DNA from: CAZIUL01 sp964542475 | GTDB taxonomy: Bacteria; Planctomycetota; B15-G4; CAYZWU01 | Reading direction: 5' to 3' | DNA: 64,000 bases | NCBI GenBank assembly: GCA_964542475.1 | Contig: CAZIUL010000012.1 | Coordinates: 1-64,000 of the forward strand | Shown: positions 46,580 through 54,103 of the stretch, one piece after another | Position numbering within the stretch: the first letter of the stretch is position 1 | How the letters are laid out: each line of letters starts with the position of its first letter | The notes under the pieces: generated by a model | Seen by the model: only the letters and a program-made list of their open reading frames with translations | Databases searched by the model: none | Told to the model about the DNA's origin: nothing | Translations under genes and position numbers: made by a program

Positions 46580-47743
46580 ATGATCACACATTTTCATGCC
46601 GTGTTTTCCCTCTGTCTTTTTTTGATTGCGCTGCTCACTTTATCATGCGATGGGAGCAGCGGCCCGTCAGATCCGGATGAGCATGCCGCAAAACCACCTG
46701 TCACGATTGACGCATCCATCCTGAAGCTCGACCGGAAATCAGCATCAGCGTTCGCTGCCCTGGCTCTCAAGGGGATTTCAAAGGAGTACCCCAACAAGCC
46801 CGGCCACGTGATGAACGATGAAGCCGAGGTCAAAAACCCGGCAGCGCTTCACCCGGCATTTTACGGCTGTTTTGACTGGCATTCCGCGGTTCACGGGCAC
46901 TGGATGCTGGTGCGTCTTTTGAAGATGTTCCCGGGCCTCCCGGAAGAAGAAAAGATACGTGCCGCTTTGGACAGCAACCTTTCCGCCGAGAACATTCTGG
47001 TAGAGGTCGAATACCTGAAACAACCGAACCGCAAATCGTTCGAGCGCACCTACGGGTGGGCGTGGCTCCTGAAGCTGGCCGAGGAGCTTCATGCGTGGGA
47101 TGACCCTGACGGCGCAGTGTGGTCGAAAAACCTCAAACCGCTTGCCGAGGCCATGAAGGACCGGTACATGAACTTTCTGCCCAGGCAGGAGTTTCCGATC
47201 CGCCGCGGTGTGCATCCGAACACAGCGTTCGGTATCGCATTCGCCCTGGATTACGCGAGAGAAACCGGGCATGAAAAGTTCGAGGAGCTGCTTGTGAAGC
47301 GCGCGCGCTTCTACTTCGCAGAGGACGAAAACTATCCTGCAGCATGGGAGCCTGACGGGGATGACTTCTTCTCGCGGAGCCTGATCGAGGCGGACCTGAT
47401 GCGCAGGATTCTTGGCAAAAAGGAGTTCAGCGCGTGGCTAAGCCGCTTTCTGCCGGGGCTTAAAAACGGCAAGCCCGAAACCTTGATAGAGCCGTGCCCG
47501 GTCTCAGACCGGAGCGACCCGAAGATCGTTCACCTCGACGGGCTCAACCTCAGCCGCGCATGGTGCATGAGGGGCATCGCTTCAGCCCTGGACGAAGGTA
47601 CTCCGGTATGGAGAACACTCATGTCTTCCGCTGCCGCTCACGCCGCCGCAACCCTTCCCCACATAACCAGCGGGAACTACGAGGGAGAACACTGGCTCGC
47701 CTCTTTCGCGGTGTACATGATGGTTTCGGGAAACGCAAAATGA
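46580..47743 (+). CDS. DUF2891 family lipoprotein
   Basis: The 387-residue protein begins MITHFHAVFSLCLFLIALLTLSC, a signal with a lipobox Cys. It carries the DUF2891 landmarks HPAFYGCFDWHSAVHGHWML near residue 90, RTYGWAWLLKL near 157, GVHPNTAF near 214, and GNYEGEHWLASFAVYM at the end. The family is all-alpha, resembles glycosidase-type alpha/alpha barrels, and has no settled reaction. The ATG at 46580 has aggag 6 bases upstream, so the open frame from 46484 is rejected. It stands alone between the methylase and the phosphatase gene (convergent). Periplasmic placement is inferred from the lipobox. Confidence 0.88.
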   Translation: MITHFHAVFSLCLFLIALLTLSCDGSSGPSDPDEHAAKPPVTIDASILKLDRKSASAFAALALKGISKEYPNKPGHVMNDEAEVKNPAALHPAFYGCFDWHSAVHGHWMLVRLLKMFPGLPEEEKIRAALDSNLSAENILVEVEYLKQPNRKSFERTYGWAWLLKLAEELHAWDDPDGAVWSKNLKPLAEAMKDRYMNFLPRQEFPIRRGVHPNTAFGIAFALDYARETGHEKFEELLVKRARFYFAEDENYPAAWEPDGDDFFSRSLIEADLMRRILGKKEFSAWLSRFLPGLKNGKPETLIEPCPVSDRSDPKIVHLDGLNLSRAWCMRGIASALDEGTPVWRTLMSSAAAHAAATLPHITSGNYEGEHWLASFAVYMMVSGNAK

Positions 47744-47764
47744 CCACAGCCTGCGCGCTTTAAT

Positions 47765-48580
47765 TCACGCGCAGCGGAACAGGATAAACGTCAGGTCATC
47801 GGGCTTGGCAGGCTTGTCCCCGTCAGTCGCCTGCATCCGTTTTCGGCAGTCGCGTACCAGCGTGTCTGCCGCTCTTTCGAGCGGACCCCTGCGGATCCTC
47901 TCGATTATCTCCTCGAAAAGAAGGTTGTCGTACAGCCCGTCGCTTGCCAGAAGAAGCGTGTCGCGTTTTGCGAGCTTCAAAAACGGTCCCATCTCGATCC
48001 GCATCTCAGGCGAGCCGACCAGGTTGGAGACAATGTTGCGGTCATCGTGAAGCATTGCCTGCTCCTCGTCCATGAGCCCGGACTCGAGCGCGTGGCCAAC
48101 CGGCGAATGCTGGACCGTGCGCCACTTCACCTTTCCCTGCCGGCCCGTCAGAAGGATTGCCGAATCACCCGTGTGATACGGCCGCGCAACCCCATTCTGA
48201 AGCTCCACCGCTACGAGCGTTGTTGCAGCACCCACACCCAGCTCCAGGATGGCCCGGTTCGCGCTTTCGAACCCGTTCAGGATCCCGTTTCTCAGCTTCA
48301 ATCCGTCAAGCATCGCGGCTTCGATCGCCCCTGCCATCTCCCGGACCGCGAGCTGCGCGGCCTTGCCGCCGGAAAAATGGCCGCCCGCCCCGTCCGCAAC
48401 GATCATGACCCCGGACTCCCCATCCACCAGGATGATTGCAGCCGCATCCTCGTTACCCCCCTCATCTTTGCCTGGGGCGCGTTTTGTGAAGACCGCGGCA
48501 ACACCCTTTCCGACCGGAAGAACCACCGCTTCATCAGTGTCGGCCTGATCGTAAATGTGAACATCGAGCTTTGCCCGCAT
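47765..48580 (-). CDS. PP2C-type protein phosphatase
   Basis: The 271-residue protein has the PP2C motifs in order: NEDAAAII, VADGAGGHFSGG (Asp63), ATTLVAVEL, TGDSAILL, LLASDGLYDN, and PDDLTFILF at the end. These supply the metal-binding aspartates for Ser/Thr phosphate removal. No membrane segment is seen. Its ATG and the gagg ribosome-binding bases lie inside a family B repeat (48573-48660), so that element defines the 5' end. The Ser/Thr kinase gene lies about 100 bases upstream on the same strand, and the pair probably works as an on/off phosphorylation switch in the cytoplasm. Confidence 0.92.
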   Translation of the reverse strand: MRAKLDVHIYDQADTDEAVVLPVGKGVAAVFTKRAPGKDEGGNEDAAAIILVDGESGVMIVADGAGGHFSGGKAAQLAVREMAGAIEAAMLDGLKLRNGILNGFESANRAILELGVGAATTLVAVELQNGVARPYHTGDSAILLTGRQGKVKWRTVQHSPVGHALESGLMDEEQAMLHDDRNIVSNLVGSPEMRIEMGPFLKLAKRDTLLLASDGLYDNLLFEEIIERIRRGPLERAADTLVRDCRKRMQATDGDKPAKPDDLTFILFRCA

Positions 48581-48660
48581 ATTTCATCCTCATCTGCTGC
48601 GGCACCGTAAACTGCGTTGTGGCTGCGTTTCATGCCAGGAGACGATCCTCAACCTGTAGG
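48573..48660. repeat. Family B repeat, right half, overlapping the PP2C start
   Basis: Beginning gcccgcatatttcatcctca, it follows the right arm of the complete element at 39737-39650 for about 85 bases with few changes. Read on the minus strand, its end gives gaggatgaaatatgcggg, which contains both the ribosome-binding bases and the ATG of the phosphatase gene. Confidence 0.85.
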
Positions 48661-48684
48661 AGTCGCCGCTGATCCGGTCGCTGC

Positions 48685-49557
48685 TCATCGCCGCCTCATC
48701 GATTTGCCGCACCAGGGACAGTAGTCCCAGGAAGCGTTGACCTGTCCCCATCCGCATCTTTTGCAGGTTCCGCGCGCAGCCGGAACCTTCCACTTGCGTT
48801 TGAGCACACGGAAGCTCTCCAGCATGTGCCCCGCATCCTTGAACCTCCTGGCAGGCTTCACCTCCAGTGCGCGAACCAGGAAGGAAATGAACCTGGGGCT
48901 CGTATTGCGCTTTAGCCTGTCCATGCCGGGATGCGGCCGCTCGAAAGGCCACTCGGGCAGGCTGCCGGAGAACATGCGGTACAGCACCAGGCCCGCTGAA
49001 AAAACATCCGAGCGCAAGGACGGCCTGCCCATGGCCTGCTCCGGCGCGAGATATCCCACCGTGCCGGACCCCGACGCGTCAACAGTGCGGAACGCGACCC
49101 TTGCGATCCCGAAATCGCTCAGGCGCAGCAGGTTGTTGCTGAAAAGAATGAAGTTCTCGGGCTTCACATCGCAGTGTATTATGCGCTTGCCGTGCGCGCA
49201 GGCCAGCCCATCGAGGATCTGTTCGGCGAACCCAACCGCGGTCCGCACGGAAAGGCGCCTGGTCAGCCTGTCACCAAGCGTCTCATCACCCAAAGGAGAC
49301 ACGATAACGAGATGGTCATCGATCAATGATGCGTCCTTGATGGGCAGTATGTTCGGGTGATCGAGCTGCGCGATCATGCGCACCTCTTTTCGAAAATCAT
49401 CGAACGCCTGCCCTTTCGCCGCCTGGATATGCGGGATCTTGAGCGCGACCCGTATGCCTTCTATGGTGTCATAGGCCCGGTAAACATCCGCAAACCCGCC
49501 GCTTCCAAGCCTTTTTTCGATGCGGTACTTGCCTACTCTCTGTCTTGCCTTCAGCAT
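48685..49557 (-). CDS. Ser/Thr protein kinase with C-terminal zinc ribbon
   Basis: The 290-residue protein has the Hanks-type kinase motifs: LGSGGFADVY (18-26), Lys40 in VALKIP, IIHCDVKPENF (Asp130, Lys132, Asn135) and SDFGIARV (148-154). The loop is HCD rather than HRD, so activation-loop dependence may differ from RD kinases. The last 25 residues hold CKRC and CPWC, a zinc ribbon. No membrane segment is present, so it is cytoplasmic. The ATG at 49557 gives the usual short N-terminus; the frame is open to 49623. The PP2C gene follows on the same strand. Confidence 0.92.
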   Translation of the reverse strand: MLKARQRVGKYRIEKRLGSGGFADVYRAYDTIEGIRVALKIPHIQAAKGQAFDDFRKEVRMIAQLDHPNILPIKDASLIDDHLVIVSPLGDETLGDRLTRRLSVRTAVGFAEQILDGLACAHGKRIIHCDVKPENFILFSNNLLRLSDFGIARVAFRTVDASGSGTVGYLAPEQAMGRPSLRSDVFSAGLVLYRMFSGSLPEWPFERPHPGMDRLKRNTSPRFISFLVRALEVKPARRFKDAGHMLESFRVLKRKWKVPAARGTCKRCGWGQVNASWDYCPWCGKSMRRR

Positions 49558-49705
49558 TGTTGGATTTCTCTGGTTCCTGTCGGTTCCTGTCGGTTCCCAT
49601 CGATGACTCATGCGCCTTGACACGCCCGAAGGGAAAGATTAAAACGTCAAACGGCGCTATTTCTCGAATTGTACCCTCTACAAGAGCCGCAGGAAAGCAA
49701 TAACA

Positions 49706-50734
49706 ATGCATGAGGCGATCCTGTACGAAAAAATCGATGGTCACAAGGTCTTGTGCAGGCTGTGCAGGCACGGCTGCACCATCAAGCCGGGCAAGAGGGG
49801 AATATGCGGGGTCAGGGAGAACAGAGAGGGAACCCTTTATACGCTGGTGTACGGCCGTGTTGCAGCGCAGGGCGTGGACCCGATCGAGAAGAAGCCGTTC
49901 TTTCACTTCAATCCGGGGAGCATGGCCTTTTCCATCGCAACAATGGGGTGCAACTTCCATTGCGCCCACTGCCAGAACTCGAGCCTGTCAAAGACTCCGG
50001 CTGACACGGGCAGGATCGAGGGGAAAGGGGCCAGCCCCGAAACGTTGGTGGACACCGCGCTCTCGCGGGGATGCGAAAGCATGTCGTACACCTACTCCGA
50101 ACCCACGGTCTACGCTGAGCTCGCCATCGACTGCGCGAGGACCGCGAAAGAGAGGGGGCTGTACAACACCTTCGTGACCAACGGATACCAATCCTCTGAA
50201 CTCATACAGGAGCTCGACGGGCTCGTGGATGCGGCGAACATCGACCTCAAGGGGTTTTCAAGGGAGTTCTACAAGAAGATCTGCGGGGCGGAGCTCGACG
50301 GAGTGCTGGACACGATCGCGCGCATGCACGGCATGGGGATCTGGATCGAGATCACCACGCTGCTGATCCCGGGTCTGAACGACTCCGCAGAAGAGCTGAA
50401 GGAGCTTGCGGGTTTCATCGCAGGGATCGATCAGAGGATCCCGTGGCACATAAGCAGGTTTCATCCGTGCCACAGGATGACCGACCGGCCCGCGACCCCG
50501 ATCGACAGGATCGAGCAGGCGAGAGGGATCGGCAGGGAGGCGGGGCTCAGGTACGTCTACACCGGGAACGTGCCCGGCGACCCGGGGGAAAGCACCTACT
50601 GCCACGCCTGCAACAAGCGCATCATCCACCGGTACGGATTCATGGTCCACGAGATCAGCCTCGTCAACGGGCGCTGCATGGAGTGCGGGGCAAAAGCTGC
50701 CGGGCGGTTCCATGATACGGGGAGGAAAAAATAG
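49706..50734 (+). CDS. amrS: AmmeMemoRadiSam-system radical SAM enzyme AmrS
   Basis: The 342-residue protein has the AmrS order: YEKIDGHKVLCRLCRHGC with a glycine-rich KRGICGVRENR at 31-40, GSMAFSIATMGCNFHCAHCQN with the cluster Cys82, Cys86, Cys89, then ETLVDTALSRGCESMSYTYSEPT, and a C-terminal CHACNKR...CMECGAK zinc-type pair. AmrS is one part of the AMMECR1/Memo/radical SAM trio, whose joint reaction is unsettled. The AmrA and AmrB partners are not in the window. Its TAG stop overlaps the likely ATA start of the histidine kinase (atag), so the two are tightly coupled. Confidence 0.92.
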   Translation: MHEAILYEKIDGHKVLCRLCRHGCTIKPGKRGICGVRENREGTLYTLVYGRVAAQGVDPIEKKPFFHFNPGSMAFSIATMGCNFHCAHCQNSSLSKTPADTGRIEGKGASPETLVDTALSRGCESMSYTYSEPTVYAELAIDCARTAKERGLYNTFVTNGYQSSELIQELDGLVDAANIDLKGFSREFYKKICGAELDGVLDTIARMHGMGIWIEITTLLIPGLNDSAEELKELAGFIAGIDQRIPWHISRFHPCHRMTDRPATPIDRIEQARGIGREAGLRYVYTGNVPGDPGESTYCHACNKRIIHRYGFMVHEISLVNGRCMECGAKAAGRFHDTGRKK

Positions 50735-52773
50735 GCTCTTCACGATTCAGGCGGATCGCGGTTTCCATCCGGACCCTGGCAGGCTTTGTCCTGCCCGGCG
50801 CAGCTCTTGTGTACCTTTTCATCTGGTCCCAGACAGGGGCCCCCTTTTCAGCGCGCACCGAGATCCAGAGCGCTGCGCTCGACCTCGAACATGTCGCAAT
50901 ACGGGCCCTGGACGAGGCGGTAAGAAGCACGGCCCAGGCAGCAGTCAGGCGCCCGCTCAGGCGGAGCGCTTTTCCTCCCGGCCTTGTTTCGTCCGCATCT
51001 TCATCCATCGAACCGATCCCGTTCGAGCTTCGAAGGATCGGGAACGAGGAAGAAGAACAGGCATTGATCATCATCGAACCGGCCCCGCTGAATCCCAGGA
51101 TTATCCTGCCTTTTCCCGGGGATGAAGGGGATAACCTGCAGTACAGGGTTCTTGCACGCGAGGCAGAGGAAAGGGAGCTTCTCAAAAACGACCCGGCCGG
51201 GGCTGAGGAGGTGCTCGATCACATGGCCGGCAGCTTTGACGGGCACGGTTTTCAATTCAGGCTCACCCTGCTTCGCGCTGCCTACTTGAAGCGCCGGGAC
51301 AGGCAGGGTGACGCGCGCGAACCCCTGCTCGAGCTGATCCGCATTGGCGACCGGTCCTCCGCGCCCGGCCGTGACGAACTTCCGTTCGCGGTCCAGGCAC
51401 TGCTTCTGCTGGGAGAAGGCGCCAGGACAGAGGGAGGCGGGCTTGACCCGGCATGCGCGGACCTTCTCGAGGACATGGCAAAGGGCGCTGTCCCTCTCAA
51501 CGCTTCAGAGCTTCGCGCCGCAGCCGCGCGCCTCAAATGGATCGCTTCTCAAACGCACAAATCGCTTCTCAGCCGCGCTGCCGCGCTCGACCTGGTCGAG
51601 CGCATGGAAAGCGAACCGGGGCTCCTGAAAGAGTTCGAAAACGACACCCTGTTCGCGGCAGTGGCCAAGGGGATCCTCTGGCTTGGCGGAGCCAACGAAA
51701 AGAGCCTTTTGGGGCTCGCCTTCCCATCGAGCACCGGGCTCGAAGCGCTGCTCCGTGAGACCGCGCTGGCAGGCATTGAAAACGGGCTCTCCCTTACACT
51801 TGCGGATCAAAACGATGCGGCGGCTTACGCTGCTCTCGATGAAAGCGTCCAGGAAGTGGTTCGAACGCGGACAGCGCCCGGCGGAATCCACGGCGCCCTG
51901 TTGAGGGTGTGCCTCACGGACAGGTCGATCTTTGAAGAAAGCGTGGAATCAAGGAGAACGTTCATCCTCGGGGCTGCCCTTTGCCTTGTCCTGGCACTGG
52001 CAATCCTCGGGTTTGCCACCTTCAGGGCAATCAGGCGCGAGGTCGCTGCTGCCAAGGCGCGGTCGGACTTCATGGCCGGGGTATCCCACGAGCTTCGAAC
52101 CCCGCTCGCATCGATCCGCATGTTCGCCGAGCTCATGCAGGACGAGCGCGTGGAAGACGCGGCAACCGGTAAGCGGTTCATGAGGCTGATCATCAGCAAC
52201 TGCCGGAGGCTCACCGCCATGATCGAGAACGTGCTCGATCTCAGCCGCTCGGAAAAGGGGCTCATGCGGTTTCATCTGGAGGAGGTTGAGCTGAAAGATC
52301 TGCTGGATGATCTTTTCGGCGACATCAGCGCATTCGCGGAAGAGGAGGGGATCGAGATGCAGGTCGAGATCGATCCGAACCTTCCTGCCGTGCGCGCCGA
52401 TCCGACAGCGCTTGCCAGGGCGATTTTCAACCTGGTGGACAACGCGAGGAAGTACTCCGGCGAGGAGAAGAGCATCAAAATCGAGGCGGTTTCAAAGCAG
52501 GGGGGCGCGATGATCTCGGTGAGCGATGAAGGGCCTGGGATCGCACCTGAGGAGAGGGAGCGGATCTTCGAGCGGTTCCAGCGAGGCGCGGACAAGGGGG
52601 ATGCTCCAACCGGCGCGGGCCTCGGGCTCAGCCTGGCAAGAGAGGCTGTGAAAGGGTGCGGCGGCACTCTCACGCTCGACAGCAACCAAGGACGGGGCGC
52701 GAAATTTCTTATCTATTTACCGGGACTGGAAGAGCAGGATGAGCATGCAAAAAAGGAAGATCCTGATAATTGA
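50731..52773 (+). CDS. Membrane sensor histidine kinase (likely ATA start)
   Basis: From ATA at 50731 the protein has 680 residues. It has a membrane segment (IAVSIRTLAGFVLPGAALVY, about 9-28), an extracytoplasmic region of about 370 residues, a second membrane segment (about 412-434), the H-box FMAGVSHELRTPLAS with His453, the N-box NLVDNARKY, and G-boxes DEGPGIAP and GAGLGLSLA. Transfer to the regulator that follows is expected. The only canonical start nearby is the GTG at 50809, which would delete the first membrane segment. The ATA has ggagg 5 bases upstream and overlaps the amrS stop, with a stop at 50713 in frame before it. I therefore prefer ATA, with moderate certainty. Confidence 0.85.
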   Translation: MGSSRFRRIAVSIRTLAGFVLPGAALVYLFIWSQTGAPFSARTEIQSAALDLEHVAIRALDEAVRSTAQAAVRRPLRRSAFPPGLVSSASSSIEPIPFELRRIGNEEEEQALIIIEPAPLNPRIILPFPGDEGDNLQYRVLAREAEERELLKNDPAGAEEVLDHMAGSFDGHGFQFRLTLLRAAYLKRRDRQGDAREPLLELIRIGDRSSAPGRDELPFAVQALLLLGEGARTEGGGLDPACADLLEDMAKGAVPLNASELRAAAARLKWIASQTHKSLLSRAAALDLVERMESEPGLLKEFENDTLFAAVAKGILWLGGANEKSLLGLAFPSSTGLEALLRETALAGIENGLSLTLADQNDAAAYAALDESVQEVVRTRTAPGGIHGALLRVCLTDRSIFEESVESRRTFILGAALCLVLALAILGFATFRAIRREVAAAKARSDFMAGVSHELRTPLASIRMFAELMQDERVEDAATGKRFMRLIISNCRRLTAMIENVLDLSRSEKGLMRFHLEEVELKDLLDDLFGDISAFAEEEGIEMQVEIDPNLPAVRADPTALARAIFNLVDNARKYSGEEKSIKIEAVSKQGGAMISVSDEGPGIAPEERERIFERFQRGADKGDAPTGAGLGLSLAREAVKGCGGTLTLDSNQGRGAKFLIYLPGLEEQDEHAKKEDPDN

Positions 52774-53431
52774 GGATGACGCGTCCCTGCGGCTCGGGCT
52801 GGAGAAGGGGCTCGCGTCCGAGGGGTACATCGTCAAAAGCGCGAAAGACGGCGAGCAAGGGCTGAGCCTCGCCCTTTCCTGGGATGCTGACCTGATCCTG
52901 CTGGATCTCATGCTGCCGAAGCTCGACGGTTTCGAAATCCTGAAAAGGGTGCGCGAGGATGCGCTGGAAAAGCCGGTGGTCGTTCTCACGGCGCGGGGCC
53001 AGGAAGAGGACCGCATCAGGGGGTTCGAGTACGGCGCGGACGACTACGTGGTGAAGCCGTTCAGCGTGCAAGAGCTTCTGCTCCGCATAGCAGCGATCCT
53101 GAGGCGCAGCGCTGAGAGCGGCCCGTTGAAAGGCGAGCTCTTCATCGGCGACGCCGTGGTGGATTTCAAGAGTTACCAGGTGCGGCGCGGCCACGAGCGG
53201 TTCGGCCTGTCGCGAAAGGAGGCGGACATGCTCCGCCTGTTCGCGGACAACCCCGGCCAGGTGATCACGAGGGAACGGTTCCTGGAGCGTGTCTGGGGCT
53301 ATCATTCCTATCCCACAACGCGCACGGTTGACATGCACGTGCTCAAGCTCAGGCAGAAGATCGAGCCCGAGCCCGAGGCCCCGAAACACATCATCACGGT
53401 TCACGGCGTGGGCTACAGGTTCGTGCCGTGA
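52739..53431 (+). CDS. OmpR-family response regulator
   Basis: The 230-residue protein has a receiver domain with the acidic pair IEDDASL, phospho-acceptor Asp56 (DLILLDLMLP), VVLTARG and Lys106 (DYVVKPFS). A winged-helix domain follows, with FGLSRKEADMLRLF and TVDMHVLKLRQKIEP, ending HGVGYRFVP. Start candidates are ATGs at 52739 and 52745, both inside the end of the kinase gene, so the two are translated together. It should activate or repress promoters on phosphorylation by the upstream kinase. No direct-repeat site is evident in the downstream spacer, which is filled with family A repeats. Confidence 0.95.
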   Translation: MSMQKRKILIIEDDASLRLGLEKGLASEGYIVKSAKDGEQGLSLALSWDADLILLDLMLPKLDGFEILKRVREDALEKPVVVLTARGQEEDRIRGFEYGADDYVVKPFSVQELLLRIAAILRRSAESGPLKGELFIGDAVVDFKSYQVRRGHERFGLSRKEADMLRLFADNPGQVITRERFLERVWGYHSYPTTRTVDMHVLKLRQKIEPEPEAPKHIITVHGVGYRFVP

Positions 53432-53465
53432 AAAAATAGGTTCATGGCCCTTTTCCGGGGAAGGC

Positions 53466-53846
53466 TGGAGGAAAGGCGCTGCTCCGTCGACAGCAGGACA
53501 GAAGAGGCGGCAAGAGAATGCCGCCCTCCAGAAGATGGTCACTGACCGGTTAACAATGAAGGGCGCCGCTCCGTCGGCAGCGGGACAGAAGAGGCGGCAA
53601 GAGAATGCCGCCCTCCAGAAGATGGTCAACTGACCGGTTAACAATGAAGGGCGCCGCTCCGTCGGCAGCAGGACAGAAGAGGCGGCAAGAGACTGCCGCC
53701 CTCCAGAAGATGGTCACTGACCGGTTAACAATGGAGGGCGCCGCTCCGTCGGCAGCGGGACAGAAGAGGCGGCAAGAGAATGCCGCCCTCCAGAAGATGG
53801 TCAACTGACCGGTTAACAATGAAGGGCGCCGCTCCGTCGGCGCCGT
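53466..53846. repeat. Family A tandem array, 87/88-base period
   Basis: About four and a half copies follow one another. The marker word aatg(a/g)agggcgccgctccg recurs at 53556, 53644, 53731 and 53819, giving periods of 88, 87 and 88. The units alternate between cactgaccgg and caactgaccgg. Each unit has the two family A hairpins. Frame-shifting periods argue against coding. The array fills the 670-base space after the response regulator together with the family B fragment at 53908. No gene is seen here. Confidence 0.92.
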
Positions 53847-53907
53847 TGACGAACACACAGCGGATGAACCATCGCCATCTTCCGCCAGGCCAACCCCGCG
53901 TTAATCC

Positions 53908-53940
53908 GCATATTTCATCCTCTTCTGCTGCGGCCCCGGA
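53908..53940. repeat. Family B repeat, right-end fragment
   Basis: The sequence ccgcatatttcatcctcttc then tgctgcggccccgg matches the right outer end of the complete family B element for about 30 bases. It lies downstream of the tandem family A array. Confidence 0.65.
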
Positions 53941-54103
53941 AATGGGCAATGAACCAAAAAAGTTTACATCTCCTTTACATCTTCTTGACAGCGGTTTGAC
54001 AACCTTTTCCGAATAAAGAGATACCCTTTACGCGTCGGATGGGTGTGTTCGATAAAGGCCCGGGTTAAGCCGGAGACAAAAGGCGCTGTTGGAGGTGCAA
54101 ATC

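Noticed and set aside
49560..49605. Short tandem repeat of cggttcctgt at the kinase start as a phase-variation tract
   Set aside because: There are only two to three imperfect copies and they lie upstream of the preferred start, so slippage control is not supported.
53466..53846. CRISPR array
   Set aside because: Repeats are direct and regular, but the whole unit is conserved and there are no unique spacers; the units hold GC-rich hairpins as in dispersed family A.
53289..53949. Several open frames giving repeated 29-residue peptides
   Set aside because: They read through the family A tandem repeats; the alternating 87/88-base period breaks each frame, and the same peptides appear on both strands, so coding is unlikely.
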